64,000 nt of DNA, taken from positions 2,604,001 to 2,668,000 of the forward strand of contig NZ_PPDK01000001.1 in NCBI RefSeq assembly GCF_003074135.1. The letters are read 5' to 3'. The notes below the pieces were generated by a model, which saw nothing but the letters and a program-made list of their open reading frames with translations, was not told the origin of the DNA and made no database searches. Of this stretch, positions 63,964 to 64,000 are shown piece after piece. How positions within the stretch are numbered: position 1 is the stretch's first letter; the number at the start of each line of letters is the position of its first letter. This DNA comes from Euzebya tangerina. GTDB taxonomy: Bacteria > Actinomycetota > Nitriliruptoria > Euzebyales > Euzebyaceae. Made by a program: the position numbers and the translations under genes.

Positions 63964-64000
63964 CGTGGCTGCCGCAGCCGCTGCCCGCTTGCGGTGCCTG

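Overview
This is a GC-rich, gene-dense stretch of bacterial chromosome. Gene content and order point to an actinobacterium: alaS-ruvX-mltG-aroE ahead of a type IV pilus locus, then aroC-aroK-aroB-pepQ-efp-nusB; many GTG starts; many apparently leaderless genes with a TANNNT box 7-9 nt before the start codon; a possible LAxTG sorting signal; and a CGAACnnnnGTTTG LexA-type box. A deep-branching lineage of the Nitriliruptoria/Euzebyales kind would fit, but that placement is inference. No rRNA, tRNA, insertion sequence, prophage or CRISPR array was recognised.

Layout. (1) 1-8292: cell-surface polysaccharide genes: an ABC-2 exporter (permease and ATPase), a family 4 glycosyltransferase, a sulfotransferase, an unknown small protein, a 1094-residue sulfotransferase/glycosyltransferase/propeller-like fusion, and a methyltransferase. 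Together they suggest a sulfated exported glycan. (2) 8360-13612: galE, nudC with a receiver-domain protein, a small surface protein, menB and a family 3 glycosidase lipoprotein. (3) 13786-19093: alaS-ruvX-mltG-aroE. (4) 19208-36376: a monoderm type IV pilus locus: DUF4388 protein, MglA/CvnD-like GTPase, PilB, PilT carrying an extra MshEN-like domain, two large minor pilins and a PilW-like pilin, PilC, a vapBC module, a c-di-GMP-I riboswitch ahead of the major pilin, a second pilin, a small HTH protein, and PilM-N-O with a PilP-like protein. No secretin or prepilin peptidase is present here. (5) 36452-41553: aroC-aroK-aroB-pepQ-efp-nusB. (6) 41563-58857: housekeeping and accessory genes, including a UvrD-like helicase under a putative SOS box, typA, adenosine deaminase, an acyl-CoA ligase, azlCD and a vanadium-haloperoxidase-like lipoprotein. 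(7) 58917-64000: a galactoside operon on the minus strand (alpha-galactosidase, galK, galT, UgpC/MsmX-type ATPase).

The most striking signal is regulatory. Transcription units of the pilus locus are preceded by seven matches to one motif, TNAA/TCCA-N15/16-GCCGATNN, which resembles promoters of the FliA/SigD/WhiG sigma family. One drives the c-di-GMP riboswitch/pilA transcript, and PilB and PilT both carry MshEN-type (c-di-GMP-binding family) N-termini. The sequence therefore suggests a pilus regulon controlled by a dedicated sigma factor at transcription and by c-di-GMP at both RNA and protein level, with a degenerate Ras-like GTPase in the same operon as PilB. Other leads are the three-part fusion protein, a 45-bp palindromic element present twice, and a back-to-back promoter pair whose -10 boxes overlap.
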